Shown one piece after another: positions 1 through 7,438 of a DNA stretch of 64,000 bases. The DNA comes from Rhizohabitans arisaemae. GTDB taxonomy: Bacteria; Actinomycetota; Actinomycetes; Streptosporangiales; Streptosporangiaceae. The first letter of the stretch is position 1; each line of letters begins with the position of its first letter. The stretch covers positions 1,674,001 through 1,738,000 of the forward strand of contig NZ_BLRH01000060.1 in NCBI RefSeq assembly GCF_025996515.1, written 5' to 3'. Under the pieces are notes generated by a model, which ran no database searches, had not been told where the DNA came from, and was given only the letters and a program-made list of their open reading frames with translations. A program made the position numbers and the translations under genes.

Positions 1-1
1 C

Positions 2-1207
2 GAACCCGATGGTGCCATGCTGCTTGACCAGCTGCTCGACGCGTTGAACCGGTTCGTCATCCTGCCATCGCAGGAAGCCACCTGGTCCGTCGCACTGTGG
101 ATCGCCGCCACCCACGCTCAACCGGCGTGGGCGCATGCGCCGCGCCTGGTCATCAAGGCGCCGGAGAAGCGGTGCGGCAAGTCACGCCTGCTGGACGTGG
201 TGGAGGCGACGTGCCACGCGCCGGTGATCACGGTGAACGCCTCACCGGCCGCGGTCTACCGCTCCGTCACCGGGGACCCGCCGACGCTCCTGGTGGACGA
301 AGCAGACACGATCTTCGGGGCCAAAGACGGCAACGAGGACCTTCGCGGGTTGCTCAACGCCGGACACCAGCGGAACCGGCCCGCGCTCAGATACGACGCC
401 AACAGCGGCACCGTGGAGTCCATCCCCACCTTCGCCATGGCCGCGCTGGCGGGAATCGGCTCCATGCCCGACACCATCGAAGACCGCGCCGTGGTCGTCC
501 GGATGCGCCGGCGGCTGCCCGGGGAATCGGTGGCACCGTTCCGCAACCGTCGCGACCGCAAGCCGCTGCGTCGTCTGGCCGCCGCGTTGAACGAGTGGCT
601 CCGCGCCAACCTCGCCGACCTCGAAGCCGCCGAACCCCCGATGCCGGTGGAGGACCGGGCCGCCGACACCTGGGAACCCCTGGTCGCCGTGGCCGACCTC
701 GCCGGGGGTCACTGGCCCGACCGGGCCCGTGCGGCCGTGGTCGCGCTGACCGAGGCCGCCCAGGACAACGGGGCGCCGTCGACCCGAATCCGGCTGCTCA
801 CCGACTGCCGGACCGCGTTCGGACGCGATACGGCCTTACCGACCGGGGTTCTCCTGGACCGCCTGAAAAGCGACCCGGAAGCCCCGTGGATCGACCACGG
901 GCCGACGGGGCTCACCGCGATGAAACTCGCCGTCCTGCTGCGCGAGTACGACATCAAGTCCGGCAACGTGCGGTTCCCCGACGGCAGCCAGTCCAAGGGG
1001 TACCAGCGCGCTGATTTCGCCGACGCGTGGGCCCGTTACTGCCCCGAAGACGAGCGCCCGGCCGACGTCGAAGCCGCGGTGTTGCCCTTCGACCCCCGGG
1101 GTGGCCGTCCCAGCCGTCCCAGCCGTCCCGTCGCAGGTCAACCCTGGGACGGCTCAGATCGTGGGACGGCTCAAGCCGTCCCACCCCCAACCCGTGGGAC
1201 GGCTTGA
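2..1207 (+). CDS. DUF3631-domain protein of an integrative element (5' end outside window)
   Basis: The frame is open to the left edge (codons before the first ATG at 17 read E-P-D-G-A), so the true start is probably upstream and the protein is truncated here. A P-loop-like segment (EKRCGKSRLLD, about residue 50 from the ATG) and a Walker-B-like LLVDEADTIF resemble the DUF3631 family, which accompanies replication/primase genes on actinomycete integrative elements and plasmids. That family link is from memory. The last 35 or so residues are low-complexity and Pro/Arg/Gly-rich because the coding sequence runs into the 9-bp repeat array at 1103-1274. A small excisionase and an integrase follow on the same strand, so the gene belongs to the element. 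Its exact role (helicase or primase accessory) is not known from sequence. Confidence 0.8.
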   Translation, partial: EPDGAMLLDQLLDALNRFVILPSQEATWSVALWIAATHAQPAWAHAPRLVIKAPEKRCGKSRLLDVVEATCHAPVITVNASPAAVYRSVTGDPPTLLVDEADTIFGAKDGNEDLRGLLNAGHQRNRPALRYDANSGTVESIPTFAMAALAGIGSMPDTIEDRAVVVRMRRRLPGESVAPFRNRRDRKPLRRLAAALNEWLRANLADLEAAEPPMPVEDRAADTWEPLVAVADLAGGHWPDRARAAVVALTEAAQDNGAPSTRIRLLTDCRTAFGRDTALPTGVLLDRLKSDPEAPWIDHGPTGLTAMKLAVLLREYDIKSGNVRFPDGSQSKGYQRADFADAWARYCPEDERPADVEAAVLPFDPRGGRPSRPSRPVAGQPWDGSDRGTAQAVPPPTRGTA

Positions 1208-1274
1208 GCCGTCCCAGAATCCAAGCCGTCCCAGCCTGACCAGCACAAATGAGCCTGGGACGGCTGGGACGGCT
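1103..1274. repeat. Array of ten 9-bp repeats (AGCCGTCCC / GGGACGGCT)
   Basis: Five copies of AGCCGTCCC start at 1112, 1121, 1174, 1207 and 1224. Five copies of the complement GGGACGGCT start at 1146, 1163, 1196, 1257 and 1266. One imperfect copy starts at 1103. Two pairs form 20-bp palindromes with 2-bp centres, at 1163-1182 and 1196-1215. The array covers the 3' end of the DUF3631 gene and the gap before xis. It could be an iteron-type replication origin, a regulator-binding array or a set of transcription-terminating hairpins. Confidence 0.9.
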
Positions 1275-1323
1275 ACCCCCCTCGGAATGTGCCACCCACG
1301 CAACCACAGAGGAGATCGCCATC

Positions 1324-1539
1324 ATGCCCACCACGATCGAGAGTGACCGGCTCTATCGCGTGCCGGAAGCCGTACTTCTTCTAGGTCTGAGCCGTAGCAA
1401 GGTCTACGAACTTCTCAAGTCCCGACGTCTGGAGTCGGTCAAAGAGGGGGGATCTCGACGCATCCCCGCATCCTCCATCGCGGCCTACGTGGCCCTGCTT
1501 CGCAGCGAATCAGGAAGCACTAGAGCCAACGCCGCCTAG
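1324..1539 (+). CDS. xis: Excisionase-like HTH protein (Xis)
   Basis: This 71-residue protein has a MerR-like/HTH_17 helix-turn-helix (LYRVPEAVLLLGLSRSKVYE, then a wing with EGGSRRIPASSI). That is the usual form of recombination directionality factors of pSAM2-type elements. The ATG at 1324 was chosen because AGAGGAG lies at 1308-1314, nine bases upstream. An earlier in-frame GTG/ATG would read through the repeat array. It lies 75 bp upstream of the integrase on the same strand, the usual xis-int order. By analogy it should bind near the attachment site and bias the integrase toward excision. Confidence 0.85.
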   Translation: MPTTIESDRLYRVPEAVLLLGLSRSKVYELLKSRRLESVKEGGSRRIPASSIAAYVALLRSESGSTRANAA

Positions 1540-1614
1540 ATCTTGTCCCCACGTCGGATCGCAGGGATGACGGCTGAACAGACCGTCATCCCCGATCACT
1601 AAGGAGCACTCGCT

Positions 1615-2787
1615 ATGACCAAACGACGTAGCCGTGGCGACGGTGGCCTTCACTGGGACGAAAAGCGTCAACGGTGGATTGCCACGGCGAGTCTCGGCTA
1701 CACGCCGGACGGAAAGCGGATCACCAAACGGGGCAGTGGCACAACCAAGACCGAAGCGAAGAACAAGCTCAAGGAAGTGCTTCGCGACTACGAGGATGGG
1801 TTGGCCATCGCTTCCTCGGACTACACGGTTGGACATGCCGTCAACGACTGGTTGGCCTACGGGCTCAACGGCCGGGACGAAGGCACGGTGACCACCTGCA
1901 CGATCCTGTGCAAGACCCACGTCATCCCTGCGTTGGGCGCCCGGAAGCTTCGGGACCTCAGCGCCGAAGACGTGGACAAATGGCTTGCCGGCAAGGGGAA
2001 GACGCTCAGTACCCGGACGTTGCAGGCGCTCCATTCCTGCCTGAACCGTTCGGTCAAGCGGGCAATGGCACGCGACAAGGTGAAGCGGAACGTCGTTGCG
2101 CTCTGCTCAGTCCCCAAGGGACAAGAGGGCCGCCCGTCGAAGGCGCTCACGTTTACCCAGGCGGAATCGGTGCTTGGAGCCGCCGAGAGTTCCCGGATGC
2201 ACGCCTACGTCGTGGTCTCACTTCTCACCGGGGCACGTACCGAGGAACTACGGGCGTTGACGTGGGATCACGTCGACCTGACGGGAGATCCGAACGCCAC
2301 CCCGCCGATTCCACCGCACGTAGCCGTATGGCGCTCTGTGCGGGCCGGGGGAGACACCAAGACTCGGAAGTCACGGCGGACCCTGGCACTACCCAAGCGC
2401 TGTGTGGACGCCCTGCTTCACCAAAGGATGCAGCAGAGCAGGGAGCGGGAAGCGGCGGGGGAACGTTGGAAGGAACACGGCCTGGTGTTCGTTACGAAGG
2501 TGGGTACGCCGCTCGATCCCTCGTGCGTTCGCCGCGACTTCCGTAAGGCCATCGCGGGGGCAGAGACTGCCGGCATCGACCCGAAGAACTGGACACCCCG
2601 AGAGTTGCGGCACAGCTTCGTCTCGCTGCTCTCGGACAACGGTCTTTCCTTGGAGGAGATCTCGCGCTTGGTTGGCCACAGTAGTACGGCGGTGACTGAG
2701 GCGGTCTACCGGAAGCAGATCCGGCCGGTGCTTCAAGGCGGAGCCGTGGCCATGGACCGCATCTTCAAGGCCGACCCGGAACCGTAG
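1615..2787 (+). CDS. int: Site-specific tyrosine recombinase (integrase)
   Basis: This 390-residue phage-type integrase has an N-terminal AP2-like arm-binding segment (1-60), a SAM-like core-binding domain (about 65-165) and a catalytic domain (about 175-375). Visible catalytic residues are R208 (TGARTEELR), R332 (RELRHSF), H355 (GHSS) and nucleophile Y365 (TEAVYRKQ). The usual first residue of box II is Arg329 rather than His, which I recall as common in pSAM2-like integrases. The start has a strong AAGGAG at 1601-1606. Downstream lies a perfect hairpin terminator and then the 3' end of a tRNA-Pro gene, so the element most likely integrated into that tRNA. The gene appears intact. Confidence 0.95.
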   Translation: MTKRRSRGDGGLHWDEKRQRWIATASLGYTPDGKRITKRGSGTTKTEAKNKLKEVLRDYEDGLAIASSDYTVGHAVNDWLAYGLNGRDEGTVTTCTILCKTHVIPALGARKLRDLSAEDVDKWLAGKGKTLSTRTLQALHSCLNRSVKRAMARDKVKRNVVALCSVPKGQEGRPSKALTFTQAESVLGAAESSRMHAYVVVSLLTGARTEELRALTWDHVDLTGDPNATPPIPPHVAVWRSVRAGGDTKTRKSRRTLALPKRCVDALLHQRMQQSREREAAGERWKEHGLVFVTKVGTPLDPSCVRRDFRKAIAGAETAGIDPKNWTPRELRHSFVSLLSDNGLSLEEISRLVGHSSTAVTEAVYRKQIRPVLQGGAVAMDRIFKADPEP

Positions 2788-2817
2788 TCACGCAGTTGGA
2801 CACTCACCGAACGCATA

Positions 2818-2845
2818 AGGCCACTTCCGAAATCGGAAGTGGCCT
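2818..2845. terminator. Bidirectional hairpin between int and tRNA-Pro
   Basis: Perfect inverted repeat: arm AGGCCACTTCCGA at 2818-2830 and its complement at 2833-2845, with a 2-nt centre. It follows int and also faces the 3' end of the opposing tRNA gene. Confidence 0.8.
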
Positions 2846-2863
2846 ACTAGCTGGCACTATCTG

Positions 2864-2937
2864 TCGGGGTGGCGGGATTTGAACCCACGACCTCTTCGTC
2901 CCGAACGAAGCGCGCTGCCAAGCTGCGCTACACCCCG
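2864..2937 (-). tRNA. tRNA-Pro (anticodon CGG), integration target
   Basis: The minus strand folds as a full cloverleaf. A 7-bp acceptor stem pairs CGGGGTG (2931-2937) with CACCCCG (2865-2871), with discriminator A at 2864. The anticodon stem CTTCG/CGAAG encloses loop TTCGGGA, giving anticodon CGG, and the T-loop is TTCAAAT. CCA is not encoded. The 3' end points at the integrase gene, as expected when the element carries a 3' tRNA fragment that restores the gene on insertion. The att core should lie within about 2864-2910. Confidence 0.95.
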
Positions 2938-3044
2938 GCGCACAGTGCGTTTCTCACCGTGCAACGAGAAGTCTAGCGGACTCTTCAGGCTCCTGTTGCA
3001 CGGTTATCTGTGGGAATCCATCGCGTAGGCCGTCACTCCCCGTT

Positions 3045-3938
3045 CTATCGGCGGGGGAGGAGGGTGAGGAGGGAGGCTTCGGGGGCGCAGGCGAATCGGA
3101 CGGGTGCGTAGGGGGAGGTGCCGAGTCCGGCGGAGACGTGGAGCCAGGAGGAGGCGTGCCGGTGGAGGCCTTTGACCCGTGCGCGGTCGATTCCGCAGTT
3201 GGTGACGAGGGCGCCGTAGAACGGGATGCAGAGTTGTCCGCCGTGGGTGTGGCCGGCGAGCAGGAGGTCGTATCCGTCGGCGGCGAACAGGTCCATGTTC
3301 CGCGGCTCCGGCGAGTGCATGACGCCGAGCCGGAGGTCGGCCGAGTCGTCTGCGGGGCCGGCGATCATCGAGTATCGGTCCCGGTGGAAGTGGGAGTCGT
3401 GGATGCCGCCGACGTAGACGTCGTGGGTGTCGGTTTTGATTCTGCCGGTGGCGTTGTTGAGGTCGAGCCAGCCTCCGGCGACCATGCCTTCACCGAGTTC
3501 CTGCCAGGGCAGGTCGGGGATTTTCCGGTTGTGGTCTCCGCTGGAGGTGCGCCACAGGTAGCGTGCGGGGTTCTTGGGCTTGGGGGTGTAGAAGTCGTTG
3601 GATCCGTAGACGAAGACTCCGGGCCGGGTCATGAGGGGTTCGAGCGCGTGCAGGAGTGCGGGCACGGCGTCGGGGTGGGCGATGGAGTCTCCGGTGTTGA
3701 CCACAAGGTCGGGTTCGAGGTCGCCCAGGGATCGCACCCAGTCGATCAGTAGGCGGCGCGAGGGGGTGAGGTGCAGGTCGGAGATGTGCAGGATGCGGAG
3801 CGGACGTTGCCCTGGGGGTAGGACGGGGACGTCGAAACGCCGCAGGCGGAACCAGTTTCGTTCGATCAGGGAGGCGTAGCCGAGACCGGCTACGCCGAGG
3901 GTCAGCAGGGACAGGGGTATCGCGGTTCGCTTCCTCAC
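3045..3938 (-). CDS. Calcineurin-like metallophosphoesterase, membrane-anchored
   Basis: The protein has about 297 residues. An N-terminal hydrophobic segment (AIPLSLLTLGVAGLGYASL) anchors or exports it. Metallophosphoesterase motifs follow in order: D-x-H (ISDLHL), GD (VNTGDS), GND-like (GSNDF), a single His (MHSPEP) and GHTHGGQ. These bind a dinuclear metal centre. The substrate is unknown; YkuE/Rv-type relatives act on phosphoesters or lipids at the membrane. I chose the GTG at 3938 because it begins just before the basic residues of the anchor. A TTG at 3980 in frame would add 14 residues and crowd the divergent yqeY promoter. The tRNA and integrated element lie downstream, so this is the first chromosomal gene beside the insertion. 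Confidence 0.88.
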   Translation of the reverse strand: MRKRTAIPLSLLTLGVAGLGYASLIERNWFRLRRFDVPVLPPGQRPLRILHISDLHLTPSRRLLIDWVRSLGDLEPDLVVNTGDSIAHPDAVPALLHALEPLMTRPGVFVYGSNDFYTPKPKNPARYLWRTSSGDHNRKIPDLPWQELGEGMVAGGWLDLNNATGRIKTDTHDVYVGGIHDSHFHRDRYSMIAGPADDSADLRLGVMHSPEPRNMDLFAADGYDLLLAGHTHGGQLCIPFYGALVTNCGIDRARVKGLHRHASSWLHVSAGLGTSPYAPVRFACAPEASLLTLLPRR

Positions 3939-4003
3939 CCGTCCATGTTGCCAGATCACAAATAAGGTGAAGTGCTGCAATCTTGAGCGAGAGGATGTGG
4001 GTT

Positions 4004-4459
4004 ATGAGCACGTTGAAGGAGAGGCTGAGAGCGGATCTCACGGATGCGATGAAGAGCCGCGACGATGTTCGAACACGCACGTTGCGTATGACGCTTTCCG
4101 CGATCACGAACGAGGAGGTGTCGGGTAAGGAGGCTCGTGAGCTGACCGACGCCGATGTTCTCAAGGTGTTGAAGCGGGAGGCGAAGAAGCGTCGCGAGGC
4201 CGCTGAGGCGTTCGGGGGAGCCGGGCGGACCGCGCAGGCGGAGGCGGAGCTGGAGGAGCAGGCGATTCTGGAGGGGTACCTGCCCGCTCAGCTTTCCGAC
4301 GAGGAGCTGGTGGCGCTGGTGGACGCCGCGATCGCGGAGAGCGGCGCGGAGGGTCCCAAGGCGATGGGCCAGGTGATGAAGGTGCTGACGCCTCGGGTGG
4401 CCGATCGTGCCGAGGGGGGCAGGGTTGCGGCGGCCGTACGGCAGCGGCTTTCCGGCTGA
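4004..4459 (+). CDS. GatB/YqeY domain protein
   Basis: This 151-residue protein is typical in length for YqeY, which resembles the tail domain of the amidotransferase subunit GatB and of glutaminyl-tRNA synthetases. It is predicted to be cytosolic and helical. Recognisable stretches are MSTLKERLRADL at the start, the EAKKRREAAEAF helix, and GYLPAQLSDEEL followed by MGQVMKVLTPRV. The ATG at 4004 is supported by GAGAGGA at 3989-3995. It is divergent from the metallophosphoesterase and convergent with the PBP gene, separated from the latter by a 20-bp-armed hairpin. The exact role of YqeY proteins is not established. Confidence 0.92.
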   Translation: MSTLKERLRADLTDAMKSRDDVRTRTLRMTLSAITNEEVSGKEARELTDADVLKVLKREAKKRREAAEAFGGAGRTAQAEAELEEQAILEGYLPAQLSDEELVALVDAAIAESGAEGPKAMGQVMKVLTPRVADRAEGGRVAAAVRQRLSG

Positions 4460-4462
4460 GCT

Positions 4463-4505
4463 CAGGTTGTGATCACGCACATTCGATGTGCGTGATCACA
4501 ACCTG
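4463..4505. terminator. Bidirectional terminator between yqeY and ponA
   Basis: Perfect 20-bp arms (4463-4482 and 4486-4505) enclose a TCG loop between two convergent genes. No long T-run follows, as is usual in high-GC actinomycetes. Confidence 0.85.
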
Positions 4506-4510
4506 ATGGG

Positions 4511-6712
4511 TCAGAGACCGGGGACGATCGGTGGATCGCCGGTTTCCTCGTCGTTGAGGGGCTGCGGCTCGAGTGGTTCGTCGTCCTCGTCCGGCTCCTC
4601 GTCACGGTCGCGCTCGTCGCCGGGGGTCACGCCTCCGCCGAAGCGTTCGAAGTTGGGGGACTCGAACACCTCTGGATCGGTTCCGGCGAGGGCCGCCTTC
4701 ATCGCGGCCACCCAGATGCGTCCGGTGATGGTGGCTCCGTAGACGTTGGAGTAGTAGCGTCCGTTGATGGTGATGTTCCGAAGCGGGTACTTTGCGGAGC
4801 CTCGGGGGTCGCCGATGCTCACCGCAGAGGCGAGGGTCGGGGTGTAGCCGGCGAACCACGCGGTCATGCTTCCGTCGGTCGTTCCGGTCTTGCCTGCGGC
4901 GTCCCTGCCGATTCCCCCGACTTCGGCCATTGTGCCGTTGGTGAAGACCCCGGACATGATGTAGCTGATCGCGTCGGCGATCTCCGGGTCGATGGCGTCC
5001 CGGCACTTCGGCTTGAACCTGGTGATCTTGTTGTCGCGATCCTTGATCTCGGTGATCGCCATCGGTGTGCAGTAGGTGCCGCGGGCGCCGAGGGTCGCGT
5101 ACGCGTTCGCCACCGTGATGGGGTCCATCTCGTTGGTGCCGAGGGTGAAGGTCTCGTTCTCGACGAGCGCGTTGCCGTCCGCCCGCTTGATGCCGAAGTC
5201 CTTGGCCGTCTTGACCACGTCGCAGAGCCCGACCTGCTGCGTGAGCATCATGAAGAACACGTTGACTGACTTCAGGGTTCCCGACTGCAGGTTGTAGGAG
5301 CCGCCTCCGCCACCCTCACCGGCGGAGTTGTACACCGTGTGGTTGGGATCCCCGACCCGTTCGCCCTTGCAGTTCCTGAAATCGCCGTAGCTCGTCGCGC
5401 GGTAGCCGCCGGGGGTACGTATCCCCTGCCTGATGCGCCAGCCCTTCTTCAGCGCGGTGGCGAGCGTGAACATCTTGAAGGTCGAGCCCGCTTGGAAGCC
5501 GGTTCCACCCTCGTGCGCCGCGTCGGCCACCACGTTGTAGCTGATCTCGTTCTTCTTCTTGTCGAGGCCGAACTCGCGGCTGGCGGCCATCGCCCGGATC
5601 TCCCCCGAACCAGGGACGATCATCGCTTGGGAGGCCACGGGCTTGTCCTTCCGGCTGACGTACTGCCGGATGGCCCTTTCCGCGGCGGCCTGCATCTTGG
5701 GGTCGAGGGTGGTCTTGATGGTGAGCCCGCCGCGCAGGAGCTTGCGCCGGCGTTCCTTGGCGTCCTTGCCGAATGCCGGGTTGTTGAGGATCTCGTTCTT
5801 CACGTAGAGGCAGAAGTACGGGTACTGGCTCTCCTCGCAGCTGCCCGGTACGGCCCGCATCTTGAGGTTGAGTTTGGTGGCCTTGGCCTTCTCGGCTTCG
5901 GCCACCGTGATGTCACCCACCTCGGCCATCCGGTTGAGCACGGTGTTGCGGCGCTCCAAGAGATTCTGCTGCGCCTTCTTGCCGCGGGACGGGTCGGTGT
6001 CGAACGGGAGCTGCACCGCCCCCGCCAGGGTCGCGGCCTGGGGGAGTGTGAGATCGATGGCGTTCCGGCCGAAGAATCGTTTGGCCGCCGCCTGGATGCC
6101 GTAGGAGCCCGCACCGAAGTAGGCGATGTTGAGATAGCGCTCCAGGATCTGGTTCTTGGTGTATTTCTCCTCAAGAGCCAGGGCGTATCTCACCTCGGTG
6201 AGCTTGCGGCCCACGGTCGTCCTTCTGGCGTTGATCTTCTCCTTCGGGGTCTCGGCGTTCTCGACGTGGACTTGTTTGACGTACTGCTGGGTGATCGACG
6301 ACCCACCCTGTGTCACGCCGCCGGACGTGACGTTCTTGACCAAGGCACGAATGGTGCCCTTCGCATCGATTCCACCGTGTGCATAGAATCGTGAGTCTTC
6401 GACGGCGATGATGGCCTTCTGCATGATCGGCGCCACGCGCGACAGGGCGACCGACTCGCGGTTCTCGTAGTAGAACTGCGCGATCTTCGTGCCCTTGGAG
6501 TCGAGCAGCGTGGTCAGCTGGGCCAGTGGCTCCTCTTCGAGATCCGAGGGGAGCGCCTGGAACCAGTCGATCGAGTTCTTGGCCGATATGCCGCCTCCGC
6601 CGATGGCAGGCAGGGCGACCGCAGCCACCAGAACCCCGGCAAGCGCGCCGGCTCCGATGAGTCGGCCGATGCTTACGAGAGCAGATGTCTGTTCTTTGCC
6701 TTGTGCTTGCAC
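4511..6712 (-). CDS. ponA: Class A penicillin-binding protein (glycosyltransferase/transpeptidase)
   Basis: This 733-residue bifunctional peptidoglycan synthase has a transmembrane helix at about 17-38. A GT51 glycosyltransferase domain follows, with E105 in EDSRFYAHGG and GGSSITQQYVK at 136-146. The transpeptidase domain has S410-x-x-K413 (GSTFKMF), SVN at 482-484 and KTGT at 608-611, so both activities look intact. The C-terminal 45 residues are acidic and proline-rich, and no PASTA domain is seen, unlike my recollection of mycobacterial PonA2. The gene starts with GTG. A TAGTCT hexamer ends eight bases before it, suggesting leaderless transcription, and a 27-bp palindrome lies 30 bp upstream. 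It is divergent from the WhiB-like gene, the same pair as ponA2/whiB4 and SCO3580/wblA. Confidence 0.95.
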   Translation of the reverse strand: MQAQGKEQTSALVSIGRLIGAGALAGVLVAAVALPAIGGGGISAKNSIDWFQALPSDLEEEPLAQLTTLLDSKGTKIAQFYYENRESVALSRVAPIMQKAIIAVEDSRFYAHGGIDAKGTIRALVKNVTSGGVTQGGSSITQQYVKQVHVENAETPKEKINARRTTVGRKLTEVRYALALEEKYTKNQILERYLNIAYFGAGSYGIQAAAKRFFGRNAIDLTLPQAATLAGAVQLPFDTDPSRGKKAQQNLLERRNTVLNRMAEVGDITVAEAEKAKATKLNLKMRAVPGSCEESQYPYFCLYVKNEILNNPAFGKDAKERRRKLLRGGLTIKTTLDPKMQAAAERAIRQYVSRKDKPVASQAMIVPGSGEIRAMAASREFGLDKKKNEISYNVVADAAHEGGTGFQAGSTFKMFTLATALKKGWRIRQGIRTPGGYRATSYGDFRNCKGERVGDPNHTVYNSAGEGGGGGSYNLQSGTLKSVNVFFMMLTQQVGLCDVVKTAKDFGIKRADGNALVENETFTLGTNEMDPITVANAYATLGARGTYCTPMAITEIKDRDNKITRFKPKCRDAIDPEIADAISYIMSGVFTNGTMAEVGGIGRDAAGKTGTTDGSMTAWFAGYTPTLASAVSIGDPRGSAKYPLRNITINGRYYSNVYGATITGRIWVAAMKAALAGTDPEVFESPNFERFGGGVTPGDERDRDEEPDEDDEPLEPQPLNDEETGDPPIVPGL

Positions 6713-6720
6713 GGGTCTAA

Positions 6721-6726
6721 GACTAC
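6721..6726 (-). promoter_or_regulatory. Candidate -10 element of ponA (leaderless)
   Basis: TAGTCT on the minus strand ends eight bases before the GTG start at 6712, and no Shine-Dalgarno sequence is present. Confidence 0.4.
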
Positions 6727-6741
6727 GTCGGACCGGTGACC

Positions 6742-6768
6742 CATTCGGTGGGGAATCCCCACCGAATG
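6742..6768. promoter_or_regulatory. 27-bp perfect palindrome in the ponA upstream region
   Basis: Arm CATTCGGTGGGGA (6742-6754), one central base, then its exact complement (6756-6768). It lies 30-56 bp upstream of the ponA start, the position of the -35 region of the proposed leaderless promoter. It is a good candidate operator for a dimeric repressor. The binding protein is unknown. Confidence 0.6.
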
Positions 6769-6987
6769 CTTGACGATCAACGGGTCAACACGTGCGCGTC
6801 GGTGATCGTGGTCCACAGGTAACTAGTCCTTCCTGGCCAAAGACCATCCCGGAAATGGGCCTAACGGGGGCTGTCGGCCTGCACGTCCCCTTGCATACGT
6901 TCTTGCATGCGGCAACTAATTAGGAGGCCTGACGCCCGCGCCCGTCGGCCGAGGAGACGACTGACCACCTAAGGGGAGTGGGGTCGA

Positions 6988-7284
6988 ATGTGGATCACGG
7001 ATTGGACCTCCCGCGCCGCCTGTCGAAGTGCGGATCCTGACGCATTGTTTGTGCAGGGCGCCGCGCAGAACCGGGCGAAGCTGATCTGCCGCGGGTGCCC
7101 GGTCCGTACCGAGTGCCTCGCCGATGCGCTGGACAATCGCATCGAGTTTGGGGTCTGGGGCGGGATGACCGAGCGGGAACGACGCGCGCTGCTGCGGCGC
7201 CGGCCGGAGGTGACCTCGTGGAGGGAGCTTCTTGAGTCGGCGAAGGAGGAGTACGAACGAGCCCATGAGCTGATCGCGGGCTGA
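6988..7284 (+). CDS. wblA: WhiB-family iron-sulfur regulator (WblA/WhiB4 type)
   Basis: This 98-residue WhiB protein has the four cluster-binding cysteines C12, C34, C37 and C43 (C-x2-C-x5-C) and the GVWGG turn at 55-59. A basic C-terminal segment (TERERRALLRRRP) follows. WhiB proteins bind a redox-sensitive 4Fe-4S cluster and act with the primary sigma factor. The neighbours, divergent ponA on one side and two ArsA ATPases on the other, are the signature context of Streptomyces wblA and M. tuberculosis whiB4, which is the basis for the symbol. The ATG at 6988 follows AAGGGGAG at 6971-6978. The 275-bp upstream gap suggests a long leader or several promoters, as expected for a developmental regulator. 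Confidence 0.93.
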   Translation: MWITDWTSRAACRSADPDALFVQGAAQNRAKLICRGCPVRTECLADALDNRIEFGVWGGMTERERRALLRRRPEVTSWRELLESAKEEYERAHELIAG

Positions 7285-7297
7285 CGTCCTCAAGCTT

Positions 7298-7377
7298 TGC
7301 CGTGATCTTGCAGGGCGAGCCTGTACGTCGCAGGGCGAGCCTGTGCAATGCAGAGCGAACTCTGTGAGATCACGGCA
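7298..7377. terminator. Multi-branched hairpin between wblA and the ArsA gene
   Basis: An 11-bp closing stem (TGCCGTGATCT at 7298-7308 with its complement at 7367-7377) encloses three tandem mini-hairpins: CAGG/CCTG at 7311-7323, CAGG/CCTG at 7331-7343, and CAGAG-CGAA-CTCTG at 7351-7364. The units repeat about every 20 bp. The site is between convergent genes, so a bidirectional terminator is likely, but the cloverleaf-like layout is unusual for one. Confidence 0.55.
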
Positions 7378-7438
7378 GAGGTGGGGTCGGGCCTGTCCTA
7401 GCACCCGGCCGGATGCGGATTCCGCTGAGTCCGGCCGC

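Noticed and set aside
1103-1274. CRISPR array
   Set aside because: Repeats are 9 bp, in both orientations and irregularly spaced, and there are no cas genes. No CRISPR array was found elsewhere in the window either.
5339-6394. 351-codon plus-strand frame opposite the PBP gene
   Set aside because: Shadow frame; the minus-strand product has all PBP motifs.
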